A stretch of 64,000 nt of DNA from Linepithema humile (GCF_040581485.1 NC_090133.1:19964001-20028000); one strand, 5' to 3'; numbered from the stretch's first letter, positions 25,876 to 40,800 are shown. Notes: generated from the sequence alone by a model not told the origin. Numbers and translations are program-made.

Positions 25876-28800
25876 GGAAACGCAATTCGTTCTACTTTTT
25901 CTCGTAATTAATTTACACCAAATGTTTTTATCGTGAAATGCATCATATTACTATAATGTGTTCGATAATGTCGGCGAAATGGAACGAGTCGCTGAGTCGT
26001 CAAAAGTATCATGTTTATTATTGCGAATAATCCACTGCAAATATCGTTGTGAGAATGTCGTCAATGATAATCATTGTTATTGATTATAAATTCGTATAAA
26101 AACAACAATAGCGCAATTTATTTATAAAAAGGAGGAACCGCGAAAAAGATTGCCAGATATATTTTCTACAACATACAAATCGAATAAAGCGCGTGCAATT
26201 TTATCGCGAGCTTGCGCATTTTTTTTTTTTTTTTTTTTCGAAAGAAATATTTCGCTGCCGCGATTGCTAATGCCAGCGCCCGAAAAGTCCAAGACTTGAT
26301 TTACGATTTGCGAGACGCACGTGTAATTTGTTTAAATCTCGATAGAACCGTTTACGTTAGCGTGTGTACATCTAGATTTCGCCTTTCGTTTTATTTGACG
26401 CTAGTATTTCGACATGGAACCAGGAATCGTCTCTCGTACTGCGTCGCTTTTCTCGTACGCGCTATTAGCTAAGTGGTGTTCGTTTTCGATTGAAGAGGAA
26501 TGTTTTACATGTACAAAGAAAAGTTCGTGGAAAGCTTCGTTAAATTGCGCTCACTTCTCTGAAACAAGAAATTATTTTCACTGTCGCGCGCTGCGCCAGA
26601 TGCTACCACTGATTTATTGGTGATTTAAAACTGACCACTCGCTGATCATACGCTATGTGATTGCGAGGTAATCCGCAAAATCGTAAAAAGAAGTTACATA
26701 AACGTAAAACTAAAACTAGACTTAAGCGCCAAACATCTTTAAGAAGACTAGTTTTTCAGTAAGAAAAACCTATTTTGTAACTTATCTATATTTTTCTTAA
26801 ATATTATTTTTTTATTATTGAAAATTTCTAAAAGAGAAACAGTACAGTTACTGAGCCCGTTACCAAGCAGCAGTGCCGGATCTACACATAAGCTACAGCT
26901 TAGGACCTCACATTATAAAGGGGCCTCCTTAGTATAGAAAAGATTTTAAAAAATGTATTTTTTGTTAATAAGATGGGGGCCTCCTTAAGATCATAGCATA
27001 GGGGCCACAAGATCGTACATCCGACCCTGCCAAGCAGTCTCGTGCAAGTTCTATAAAGATATATCATTAATATTCTACTTGTTTAAAATTATTCTAACCG
27101 AGTCATTCTTTTTAGCTTTTTGACATCATTATCTTCTAGATAGACGATTTTTATAGACCAAAGATAACGGGAGTAGCAAATACGCGGTAAATGACGTAAA
27201 TGCTACTTGACGTATTGGGAGAAGAACTTTTATTTGTAGACATGACTGTGGTACGCTTATCCCGAAGACAAATCACTGTGATTATCTTTATGGTACATCG
27301 ATCTATTGCTATCATTTGCGTTTTCCGTGCGATTGCACGGGTCAAATGTACATTTAAACCACGTGGAGAGATGTATGCATCATCATCATAAGCGATATTC
27401 GCGTCTCTGACAAGCGACTATCATAAATAGTATTAAATATCACACGCTGCAATCACTAACTAGAAATTACCAAATGCAAATTAATTAACATATTTCTATT
27501 TACGTGTATATCAAGTCATTCATTTTTAATTAATATTTTCTTGTAAAAAATATATTATTAATGTAAAATTTAAATGATACGAATATATTAAACGATCTAA
27601 ATACGCTTGAAAAAAATTTTTTTTTTTTTAAATAATTTTTTTACCTAATTTAGTAATTATATAAGCATTTATTACGAAATAATTTCATTTATTTTCTGTC
27701 TTATATTATTATTTTTCTTAAAGAATTATTATATACAATATTATATGAAATTGGAGAGCGTACTGGAATTACGCTTCATCTCTAATATATTACATGTATT
27801 TTATTAGATAATATTAGTTAATGTAAGGCGACCATGCTCAGTCTCGTCTTCGTAAATTGCGCTCGGAGACTGTTTGTCTCCGCTGTAAGATTCATGACTT
27901 CGTTACGCTGTAGATGAATTAATTATTATCGGCAAATTAAACAGCATTAAGCGACGTCTGATGCGCGAGTGCACACATGCATATGCGATGTAATATGGAG
28001 TAGTTGCTTTTTACGCCGGAAAACAAAACTTCAAACTTGATTTTATTCTTGAGCATGTAAAAGCATATTATTCTTTTTATTTATGTTTTCACTCGCATTT
28101 ATTCAAACATGACTTTTTAATAATAATAATATATATAGGAAAATGTGCTTACTAGAAAATATTTAAGAGCAAGTATCAGTCAGTTATATGCAGTATAAAA
28201 TGTAAAATTGGATTACATGACAAAGGATGTAAAAATCAGAGAGGATATAACAGAAAATTACGAAAATAACTTATTTTTATATACATACATAAGAGACTAA
28301 TCAATGGCTTGTAACTATGCTTCGTTGATTAATTTTATCACATGTTACGAGTAACAATAGAAGGGTCTTTTGAGAGATGTTCTTGCAACGCAGATACAGT
28401 GGATGGATATTAATCGTTCCTCGTAAACAGATCGACGATGTGTACGTATACACATGGAAGAAAATATGGTGAGCGAGACATAAATAGAAAAATCAATCGA
28501 GCTATTCTTTCAAAATAATGAATTCCATCTTCAGTCATTACTTTTTATTATTGTTGGCCTTCATATGTTTTTTTCTTTATTTTATTTTTACTAGAACACA
28601 TAACATTGCTAGATTATTTATTTTGTTTAAAATATAATTTAAAATTGTTATTTATTTAATTTTTGAGAAAATTCAATTTCGTGGATTTTCAGAAATTATT
28701 TTCTCTTATTTATATTTAATCCTTATTTATATTTAATATTATATTTTCAGTAATTTTGTTATTTTTTTCTTATTGTAAGTAAACTTATTAAAAATAATAT

Positions 28801-31800
28801 AAATATTGAAGTAGTGAACAACGTAAATTTTTACTTTTAAAATAATATTACATGTTTTGATTGAAGCAGAGCTAGTTTTTCTCGTATGTACTTTTTCTTT
28901 TTTTACCATTATGTACGCACACGTGTCGCTGTTACATATCGATGAGTAAGCTGGTTGATTTTATTACACGCATCGACAGTTATGCACACTTGTTATCGAG
29001 TTTCAAAGATTGATCTGTTTCAGTGCTGATTTTATCGTTGCATTCAGCGTGAATTTAGAGTGCATTCATATATCTAGTAAGTGGAGTTTATTGTAATAGG
29101 ATTGTGTGTGTGACGATGCGTAAACCGTTGTAGATATCAATGGGAAACCACTCACTCTCTTTTTCCAATGAAATATCCCTATCTATTAATATAAAACGCG
29201 AAAATTTGTTTTCACGTTTTCAGAGAGTATTAGTTTTAATCCATTTTTATAACTCGTCTATTATAATTATATGCAGGTATACAATATTTTCTACAAAATT
29301 ATAAGTTTTATAAACGTCGTAGCAAAATTATTCATCAAATTATTTGCTTTTATTTATGCTGGCAATTTACGTTTTCGGAAAAATTTTACGAAACAGGAAA
29401 AATTAAAATCTGTTATTGATTATTTTTTTGCATCTCTGGCTTTTGCACATTTGAAATATCGATATTGTGGAATGTTTTGTTCTATATATAATTCATTATA
29501 TTATGCTCAAGCATTGTTATATGACGAACAGAATACTATTCAATTGTTTGGTGAATCGCGAAAAATTGCGAAAAGTATTAAAATGTACAATTAGTTGACT
29601 GGAATATATCACCGCTATATTGATGACAAGAGTTATTTTCACTCGCTTTTTATTCACGTGCAGCCTGCCATATAGACCGCGTTCCAATTCGGAGTAACGG
29701 AGGCACGTGAAAGATACACGTGGAGCGCATATATAGTTAATGCAGATATAACCATTGTCCGTGCACGTGGAAGGATATTTTAATGCCGCTAGCTATAGTA
29801 AGAGTAATCCATGTCTTATCAAGATACAATTAAATTAAAACCAAACGTATTTAATAGTGGAATAACATTATACATTTGCACTTGTAACTAATTAAACTGT
29901 GCATTATTAATCGGGTAATTCTGGTTGGAAAGCGTAAAATTGTCTAATGATGGAGACGATGAATGCATTGACGCGAAATAATGATCGATAAAACGACAAA
30001 TAAAAATTATGCCGGATAAATATAATTAGTTTATCAATTTGGTGCAATAATTTTTTTTTTTTATTATATTTAGATATTTTCATTGAACGTGGCGATTGCA
30101 AGAGAGAAATCATACGAGAGAGCGCCATGCAGTTTCTATCAATTTAAATCTGGGTAATTATTAATGAATTAATAATCGTGCAACAGTAAACATTGGTTCA
30201 GTAGAAATGATATGCTTATCTCATTTCTGCGTCCTCGTGAACGCAGCATTTTGCCGAACCATCCATTATCTTTCGGCCGCTTCCGTCTCAAGGACCAACG
30301 TCGTCGCTGTCGTCCACACTATTGTGTACGCGCTATAATTTCTGACTGCACCGGCATCCACGTGATAACCCTTATCTCTTGACGTAGCGTTGCATCGAGA
30401 CTGCGTGTCAGTCTCGCGATGCCGCGCGATTAATTTATGGCGGTGTTGTTACTCTCCGCATTCGCGGAGCTGCGAAGAGAAGCCATCTGCTCGCTAACAA
30501 GATCGCGCAGTTACGTTCTCGAAATAGTCGAGATCTGTTTTCATCTCGAATTCTCGCCACGGTCTACGATGCACATTACCGGCCGGCGCGGAGTTGTTTT
30601 CATTCCAAGAGTCACTTCTATTACGCTCAAGTGTTTATATCACTGGCGTCGTCAAGTATTTAATGATTTTATCTGAGACTTCAGATAATTCACTTCTGAA
30701 TTCTGGTAATTGCGAATTATTTTTTTCATGTCCTACATACTTGACACTTTCTGCCACTTCCAACTGTCATTTATCGGATCGATCCAACAGCACGAAAATT
30801 ATTGCTTTTAAACTTTGAATCATCTTAAGATATTAAAGAAAGCTGAGATATTAAAGAAATATTTTTTTTATCTATATTAATGTGTCATTAATTGCAAAAC
30901 TTGTTTATCTTATATATGATATGTTTTATACTCACACAGAACGCCTTCCGCATGTTTTTACTTTTTTTTTTATTAGAACAAGGTTAGCAATTATATTGCG
31001 AGATGCCGCACATAAAGACGCAAAAATTTTCTCGTCATACTAGGAACTTGACTGTCGTCAATATAAATCTATTCTATTAATAAAAAAGCCTATAATAAAA
31101 AGTATTGACAACGTACAATCAAGGCTCTATAAATGATTGGGAATGATAAATGAAACATTTATAGGTGCAATTTTTTTTTTTCATTATGAGACGTTGCAAG
31201 GAATATAAAATTAATAGTAGAAACTATAATGTGAAAAAGATTTATTACGAAGCAACAGTTGTTTATTATTAGCACGAAAGAAATTAATTCATCTCTTTAC
31301 GAAGCTATTGAAAGGAAGATAAGCTTATCAAATCAGCTCATCTCTCGCACAACTTGACGCAACTACATTTTGTGGCGACGCTGCCGATCGGAACGTCGAG
31401 AAACGCGATTGCGTGATCGAATACATACATCGGATACATCGCAATCCGATCATATTTATGGACCTCGTGATGCTTGTTCGGTGATTGTACATAATAAGTA
31501 GCATCGCCGATATCCGCGACACGTGTTCGCCTCGTGAGCAGCTGCTATAGCAGAACAATAATAGAGATACACTGACATGTTATCTCGCTACTCGATTTAT
31601 ATTACCTTCTCCTCTATTTATGCAACGCTATCAGCGTAACAAAATAAATTAATTTCGCTTTTTATTAAAATAATTGGTGATAAACAATTTGATATTAGTT
31701 GCTGTTTAAAAATAAAATTGTTTTATCGTATTCGCGTCGCCAGCTATTGAAAGTGCCGTAACTCGCATTTGCAATTGAGAGGACAGAGCAGCGTGCTTCT

Positions 31801-34800
31801 GCTCGATTATGCAAGCATGCGGCGCATTTGGAATTTCCCTCTTTATCCATAAAAAAAATGACAATGCATAATACGACGAGAGCGGAGAAAAAAGTATCGA
31901 ACGAGAGGAAATTCCAGCGGAAATGTCATAACATTCGTGACAATGGACGGTGATTGTTTCGTGTGAACCTTGCAATTGTAATCGTAAATATTCTTCAAGA
32001 TGAACATCTGTCACTTTCAAGCACTCTTAACAGCGGCAATTCAAGTACGAAATCAGCTGCCGGAGGTCGAGATGATTTTTGTCAACAGTTACGTAACACT
32101 CGCGAAAAAAGATTTCCTTGAGAGAGGAATCATTGTGGTTATAATCATTATATCCTCGAGTATCGAGTTTTCGTGGCATACAAAAGCGAGAATGCATATG
32201 TGTTGAAATATTGGCATACGTCCGAGAATAAACCGCAAGTTCTCCTCGCGATAGTATCCTTTTTACCGGCGTTCGTCCAATGATCGCTGACGTAATTCAT
32301 ATCGCGTACCTGTTGTAGATCTTGGGAAAAACAAGTTGATGTACAGAAATCTGCAATTATAATTATGCATATTTGAAAATAAATCGAAACGCAGCTTTGT
32401 AAATTATCGATTATGCTTGCTTTATCGTATTTTTTTTTTTTTTTGCGCTGATAAAATTTATTGCGCAATTTGCATGCACGTCAGCGAGCAGAAATCAATG
32501 ATTAAAGAGGGAATGCTGGATATAGAGGAAGTAGATTGAATCTGCTTTTGACATAATTCATCTTTACAGATGCTTTCGCCGCTTGTCAAAGGATTATCGA
32601 TCAGTGATATATCTTTCAAGGAGTAACGAGAAATTGAAAGAGAGACTTACATTACGATGATGAAAATTGGCTGATGGTCAATCTTCCTTATAATTTCCGT
32701 TTGACAAGGATTGCTATTTTTAGGAAGGCTAACCATTGGCGGAATGTATTCCTTAGTCCTTAGGAAAAAAAAAAGTATTATTCTTTTGGAGATGTCGGAG
32801 AGATAAATCAATCAGACTTAAACTCTTCAAATTTCTTTCAGTTTTATGTCCGAAGCTATTCCAAGGATTTTAACACTGAAAGTATATCGCAAATTTTGAC
32901 GTTGGCGACATCGAGTTAACATTCGAAGTTATTTTCTGACGTCTGAAATGAATAAACATTTTTGCAACGGTTCGGAAAATTGAAATGTCTGTGCTTCGCT
33001 GTGACGAGAGAGATATCGAAGAATGGCATGCTGAAAGCAGATCCATTTTAAAAGAGAAATGTATAAATTTGATTGAATCTGCCGGCTTAAGACGAAGTCT
33101 CGTGTTGCATGTTTCAAGAATACCATTATCAATAATATATAGGTTGCGTTGGTGCTCATGAATATGAATTTGACGAATGTTTAGCCAACTGTGTCTGAAT
33201 CCATCTCAGGCGCATGATATCAATTTTATCTAACAAGTGTATATGAAAATCCATAAAATGTTATATCTATCAAAGTTATCGCGCGTACATTATAGTACTG
33301 CGAGATAAAAAAATATTAGAGGGGCTGTAACTTCTTTTATGTATTGTCCGTCCGCGGATAATTTAATAAGCAAGATTTCTGGATAAACAAAACGTGCAAT
33401 TGACATTGGCGCTCGCAGCTCCCGAGTTTCGAGGTCGCGTGTTAACCGTGAACGTTTTTCGCGTTAAGAAACGCCGGCGATAACGGCATTCGGCGATAAC
33501 CGGCGATAGAACGGTAAGCGTAAAAATAAGCGAAATAGTTCATTACCGTGACCTTCTTTCACCCGTTAGAAGGAGGAACTGGTCTATTTCTGACAGTGGC
33601 AGCCCACATGCATCGGCCGCAACGATCGATAATCCGTCGCTCCTCGCGGGACATTCATGTTTTTCGTCACCGAGGCGTTAGGTGCATCGATCGTGTTTTC
33701 CCACAGCTAGAACACGTTGTTTGTTTGCGCGTTAAACCGCGGCTGCGTGTGTGCTTGCACATCGCGCAACGTCGTCTTCGGGGCGAACAGGGGAACGCAT
33801 AATGCGGGATGTGCATTATCGTCGCTTGCAAAACTGTCACTTTCACGCGGTCACTCCGCGTCAAGCGAAAGAGCGTGTGCTTACGAGGCTCTATTTTTAA
33901 TACCTCTGAGAGTTCGTTGTAACGTACATAAAGAGACAGGCATCTGTCGTATCTGTAGGATGACGAAGACAGCTCGCGTTACCGCGAACATACACGGAGA
34001 AAATTTTATATCAAAAATTACTATGTACGGCATTAACCGCGGACCATGAAGCCGCGGACCGAAATTTTTTACTATGTTTCACATGTGAAAAACATAGTAA
34101 AAGTTTTTATAATTCTTTCATGGTCCGCGGCTACTACCGTACATAGTAATTTTTTATATAAAATTTTCTCCGTGTAGATTAGTCAGTTTTAAAAAAAAAA
34201 ATATATACAAGACTCAACAAATTCCTGGATTCTCTTCTTTCGATTCTGTGTGTACGAGAAGCGAACGATTTTATGTTTGTGTTCCTGAAAATTTCAGAGA
34301 TATGTAACAAGCTTTAGGATTGTATTTCTGTTACGAGTTTTGGCGCAGCGTGACGTAAAGATATGGAAGTGAAACGAAAACAAAATGGTCTGGTTTAGAA
34401 AAGCACTACTTTAAGATGCGAATCTCAACATTAATAAGTAAGCATTGGTTTTTTGGAAGAGCACAAATTCGTTTTTCGGTGAAAAAGTTTTATATTCCAC
34501 GATGAGCTCAACTTGTAAGTTGAACTTTTCTACGACGTATGAGACAAGCGGAGAGCGTATTCCTGGATTCTTCTTTAATTATAGATAATTTATTTGCGCG
34601 TCTTATTTTTACACTCGAAATAAATGCGACCTCGATATCAATTTTCGCAGTAAATCGCTTTTGATAAAATTTACAATTCCGGGTCAAGGCGGGCAAAATA
34701 AGATGTAAGCCTATTTATCGAATTCACACCCACGCGATTTGTACGCGTGAACTGTGACGTTTGCTTCCGGTTTCTCGTGAACGCTTTTACGAATACTTCA

Positions 34801-37800
34801 AACAAACACTGTCTACGCCATCGCGAATCTACGGGAAACGTTGCGTTTCTGATAAAAGCGTGAGCGTAATACGGATATCATATTGCTGATATGTCACATA
34901 TTGTTATTTGGAGTGATATTGTACTTCGTGTCCACCGTGTGTAATAGAAGATTGATAGTGTGTATATTTAGAATTGATAATAATACACAAACGTAAATAT
35001 GTTATTGTACTTCAATTAATTATCCGAAATTAAGAAAACGCGTTATAATTGTTGAAATATCCAGCGTATGCAAAATAATTGCATGTTCCTGTTCTTAAAA
35101 TAAACTAATTAAATATTCGTTATCGAGTGATTTATGATTTTCAATTTCCGAACAAAGGATGACGCGATGACACCTTTTACATCGTTACGCATCAATCATG
35201 CCGCTTGCTTAATCATGCACAACAATAAACGATGCGATCGCTAATCGCTAACATGTGTATAAGAAATTTTGGGTTAATATCGAAATTCTATCGCGATCGA
35301 ACGCGATAACGAGGCCAGTAAAGTGAATATGGTAGAACTGGATGACGCGACAAAAGCGTAGCAATCCTAGAATCGACCATCCGCTGAATGTGACTCGTGC
35401 GTCGTGTCACGTATTCCTGCGCGCAGTTATACCGCTAATTACTAATTATCGGCGCAACTCATGCGCAGCGGAAAGTTATATTTTTAACGAGCTTCATAGA
35501 TGTTATTTACAACACTCGTCGGTATCTTGCTTGCTTTTACTATTAACTTTGTTACTCTCTTCTATTTATCAATCAAACATCGATTTCCGTAAAACAGAAA
35601 TAAAACATCGTATGGGAAAAAATAAATATCCTACATTTAGAATAGAAATGATTATAAAAACATTTTTTACTCCGAAGAAATGTTTTATCCTCTTTTCCAA
35701 GATCGCACTTTTCGTGGTACAATGCCGGGATTCAGCGACGAAGTGAGAGATTTCCAATACGCAATCCTCTTCGGAGTAAAGCTTTGTCTCAAAACATAGA
35801 TGACAGGTTCGACTTAAGTCGCGTTCTCACCGAGTTCATCTTAAGTCCAAATTTATCTGTGAGCTCATTGTTAAATAATCTTAAAGAAATAGAATGAATT
35901 TCTGAGACAATCTTTCTAGACGAGCGGGATAATCACAATTAGAGCAACGATTCTTTTATTCGAATAAAGTAATCGATTCTAAAGAACCAAAATATATTTT
36001 TATCGCGATAACTTTGCGAGTTTGGCACACGTCTCAACTGGCGCGTGTCGAGAGACACGTGTCTACTGACAGTCACTTTGAACTTTTCACATACGAATAA
36101 CATATAATATGCATTACGTTGAGTGCATTCTCTCGAGATTATTGCCTGAGAATATGAATTAGATATTGCTTCCACAAAATTAGCTCCGGCAATTTCCGCG
36201 ACTGAGAAATTTCTCGCTAATGAAAGGATCTTTGAAAACCCACGCAAGATTACGTTCCCTGTACTACGGATGCACTACGGATCCGTCTTTGTAATATGCA
36301 GTTTAGATGAACAATGCTTGACTCCTGATTCCATTAAATCCAAACTTCTTCGAAAGAGCGAAGACGTTTTACGGCAACAGCGGCGTCGACCTCCTGAAAC
36401 AAACACAATAGGTTGAATTTGGATTACTTAGCAAAATAAATTATAAATTATGGTGCGAGTTTTTGCTGCGAGCCTGCCGCAGCGAACTGATTTCATTATC
36501 AGAATTTTGCTGCGTCTTAGGTTAAAGATTTCTGATAATTTTAATGAAGCAAATTTCTTGGTTGCTTCTGTATCATAGATAAGACTATTAAAAACAGACG
36601 GCAAAAAAGCTTAATTAACTTAGGGAGTCTTTTAGAATTTAAATCTCGCTCGCGCGTGAGATAAATACAGGAGCAATGTGCAACCGTCATGTGGTACTGC
36701 ACATCAGCTCGCTCGGCTTTACGCTCCCCACCCGCCTCGCTGCTACACGCGCCAAAGTAAAGTGGAGGAGAGACGTCGGCACGCGTGGAGCGTATGTGTC
36801 AGAGCGAGAGAGCCGCTGTGAAATGAATGTGACTGGGAGCGAGACCGAGACACGCAGAGCGACCGAGATAAAAAGCCCGGTCGCCGCGATTCTGGCACGT
36901 AGACCACGTTTAGCAGTCGAGCAGCTCGCAGCCTCTGGCCGCTCGCAGGCCAGCAGCTCCTAGCAGTGAGCGGCGGTGATACGTGTCGGTGAATCAGAAA
37001 GTGCTCATCCGCGATTCCTCGTTCGAGTCACGCTCTCCGTCCATCGGTGGCTCGGGATCATCAGTCGATGAACCCGCGACTCCGGGAGTCTGGAACTGGA
37101 GCAGTTCGCCAATAATTCAACCGACACGGCGCGTGGTAGTACGCAGCTATTCTTCGGAACGCATCGGTCGAGAAATTCCCCTCGGAAGCAATCGATCGAT
37201 CGGCCGCGTTTTTCTCCGATAACTTCTTCTTCGTGAAAGTTAGTGCGGCACGCTCTCGCGTGTCCCAGACATTGTCGTAGTCGTCGTGCGAAAACGCGCC
37301 GGCCAGTGACCCGGCAGACTCTACCGCTCGACTTTTTCGCGAGAGAGTTTCTCGAGTGTGCAAGCTGAAAAGGCCGCGCGATGGTGCGTCAGACGGCGAA
37401 CGGTGAGGTGGAGACGGGCAACGTTGACGAGTCCGCTAGGTATTTCAATTATCTGAGAACCCTGGCGGATCTCACGGCCATAGCCAGCATCATGGCAGTG
37501 CAGGTAATTTGGGGATTATGTACGCCATTTGATCTAATCTCGCGATTTATCATTAGTAACTTATCTTAATGAACGTGTTAAACTCTTCCGGAAGGTTTAC
37601 TCCGACGTATACCGGTTAACGACATGAATATGTTATAATTAAGACTGCCTTTCTCTTCATAGCATATTAATGACACGAATAAACATAGAATAAACATGTT
37701 TATATAATTAATAATATATAATTAATGATTAAAAGTAACGATATGACAATAATATAATTTAGAAAAGAGAAAGTTTCAAGTTAGCTTTCTAAAAATAAAA

Positions 37801-40800
37801 AATCGGCGGCTTCTACTGTTTGATAAGAGGCTAAGATTGAATCATTTTATTATATTTACATTGATTTCTGCAAATATTATCAATTGTTAAATGCGTATTA
37901 AAACGTGATTCATGTTCTTAGATTTCGATAGATTATGGTCGTCTTTAACAAGTAAGTTGATTAAGCAGTGATTATTTGATCAAACTAGATTTTATCGAAG
38001 AAATATTGTAAGAGAAGACGCAATATGTCAATGTGTACTCGTGATAACTAATTTTATCAAAGATCCCCCGTAGATCTTATAGCGCCATCTGCCATAGTAA
38101 TTCGAACAAATAAAAGTGCTAGGATTTCGAAAGACGATCGATCGCACGAGAACCAATTCGTTTATCATTGTCACAATCGACAAACAGTTGGCGAAATAGC
38201 CGTTTAGCGGCGCATTTTCACGGTGACCTGGATTCCAAATTATCGTACAATTGTGCAAAGAACGATAGACGCATCATGTGATATCATTGTTTAATTATAG
38301 ATCATGTTATCGGCCTCACGTGTAGCTACTAATTGTCAAAGCTGTCAATATCACGAATAATCCTATGGATACTCGATCGAGTGTTCTACGAAAAAAGCCT
38401 TTCCCAAAAACTCTCGAGACACTGATACCATTTCGGATAAAGACGGCGATGAATCTTGATTAATGTAATGTCGAGCGATTATTCATTGGTTCAATTCAAT
38501 TAATTGCGAAGAAAGCGTAGTAGTCGCTTATTATCGCGCGATAAATTTCTATCGCGACAAAAGTACTGATTTGATTGATTACGGTTCTCAATAATAGTCG
38601 TCAAACTTTGTGCGAGAAATTGATACGTATCGACGATACGCATTGTAAACACGGCGATTGCACAATTTTTATTGATATTGAAAGATTCGCCTCTAGAGTC
38701 GCGAAATCGAAGTATTTAATTCGAAAAGATACAGCAGAAACATCTGTATGCGTTTTCACGACTATCATTGTCCAATGAACAAGCGGCGGATTATGCTATC
38801 GCTTAATTCGGGGTTCGGGATACGATAGATAAAGGTGCATTATTGCGGGGTCAAGCAATCACCGAGCTTAATTAGTGTCGACTCACGCGTTTTGTCACAA
38901 TGATGAAACTGTGCAGACAGTTTATGCACGTCACACAAACAAACGGTGCGTTTGCATATCGAGACACGCTTGTCGCAATTCAATATTCTGTTCGTTCACA
39001 CTTTACGCTTGTCAAATACGGCGGCTCGAGTCTCAAACGCGAATTCAATTCGATAGAACGTGTTCGAAGACGTACTCTAATGCGAAAGAATAAATCATCT
39101 TATTAATTTTTTTTAATTAGCAAAAATTTTCTATCTTCGTTTAATCTCGTGATTATACGAAGACTTAATTCTTTGCTGGCTGATTAATTAATTAGGATAT
39201 TAATGTAGGTGACTAATGGTTAGAAATCTAGGATTACAGGCGAATGAGATAAGTGCGCGTAAACTTTACCTTAGACGGGATTTCAGACGAAGAAGATGAA
39301 TCATGCGAAACAATGACTCGATTACCGAGAATGGTAATTATTAATAAAAAAACGATATATGTCAAGGGCTGAGGAAATGAGGTACGATGGTCTTGACCTT
39401 CTGCGACATTTCTATGAAAGTTCATTGATAATTATGGAAAAAAGGCGAATCACAAATAGACGCGGTCACACTAGTGCCGTCGCAATAGTCCGGTTAATCC
39501 ACTTTGATCGCGCGGGATTTGCATTGCAGCGCTTCACATCTGCATTTAGATACTCCCGTATCTGCATTTAGATACTCTCGTAATTTTAGAAAATTACATT
39601 TTTATTTGCAATATTCTTAAATAATTTTTATTTTGCTCGTAAAATGGACTTTGCATTTATCTTTTCACATCAGTGTAATTTAATTACGTGATTTTCAATA
39701 ACGTAAATTTCAATAATATTCAGGATATCGCATTAATCTTATTTTTACGTGCAAAGTAAATTTCGAATTCGGAAAGAGACTTTTGATATTATTTTTTGTC
39801 ATTTATCTCGTGCGTGGTTTCTGTTCGAATCCGCATTAATGCGTGGACAAATTGTATTGTACCTATGTCTTGTAAATTACTTTACGGCGAAAGATTACTG
39901 CCGAAATATCTTGTTATAGAGTACAATGTACTACAAAATTATCGCAAGAAGATACATTCGGCAAATAGTGCTGCGCAAATTTATGACGACTTTGCCCGTT
40001 CGCGAAATCACGACGTGACTATGTATTCGAAACGAGATTGTCTCGAGCCGTTTTACGATATAACGTAGCAACATTGCTTCCTCATTAAACTAGACCTCGA
40101 TTCCCGTCGAATTCGTTGCGCTTAGTTAGAAAATCCTGTTGCGCACCTGAATGGAGTGCATTACCGCGTGCGTAGCGAGAGCACGTAAGCGCGTAGCGGA
40201 ACGTAAAGTTGATGCTAATTCATTATTCGCGCGCGTCACGCGAGCGCACGTTTTACTTAGTTTTCTCCGTCGACCTACTTAAGCCTTTCGACATCCTCTT
40301 TATCTTTATGGCACTGTACGCGGAGGAAGCACTTGTCAGATTTCGATTAAATGAGACGCGTCGTAATAAATGTTATACCAATATTTTACGAAAGCAAATA
40401 ATTTTTCATCTTTGAGCTGCAGTAATAAGTGTTCTGTTTTCAATCCGATGAAAATAAAATGATAAAATATTACATCGATTTATAAGAAACCTTGCTATGG
40501 GAATTCGATAAAAATTAACATTTGTTAAAAAGTGCGCTAATAGGGAGTTTAAAAGTGTCACTAACGGCATGTATAAAAATTTAAAAAATGAGCATTAAAT
40601 GCGAGACTGTGAATAAGAACTCATTTCGAGTCAACCCGATACGCCTCTTTTATGTTCTCGTCTTTTGCAAGGTTGTCGTAATTTCTGTTTTTTCCTGCAT
40701 CATTTGGCGATTATTTTCAAAGGCTTAATTATACGGAATTACGGTACATTGACATCTGTAACTATATTGAACAAAAGCAATATTTATCGCAGAAAGCATA

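Larger units (their letters stand above)
23093..36863. other. right part of the giant dunce intron
   Basis: About 13.8 kb without a convincing gene. It holds one uncertain coding relic (24330-24618), an AT microsatellite, a hAT-type MITE, an E-box cluster and a fold-back MITE, each listed separately. GC-richer patches lie around 30.2-30.6 and 33.4-33.9 kb. No exon with the right phase for dunce is evident there. Confidence 0.5.

Noticed and set aside
29271..29594. 107-codon + strand frame in the dunce intron
   Set aside because: Considered as a transposon or small gene. AT-rich, no signal, no motif. Left out as unsupported.
35342..35746. 134-codon + strand frame
   Set aside because: No domain, and low-complexity Leu/Ser and Lys/Phe parts. 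Likely chance.
39815..39840. tRNA T-arm-like GTTCGAATCC
   Set aside because: No matching acceptor stem, D-arm or anticodon arm upstream. No complete tRNA was found anywhere in the window.
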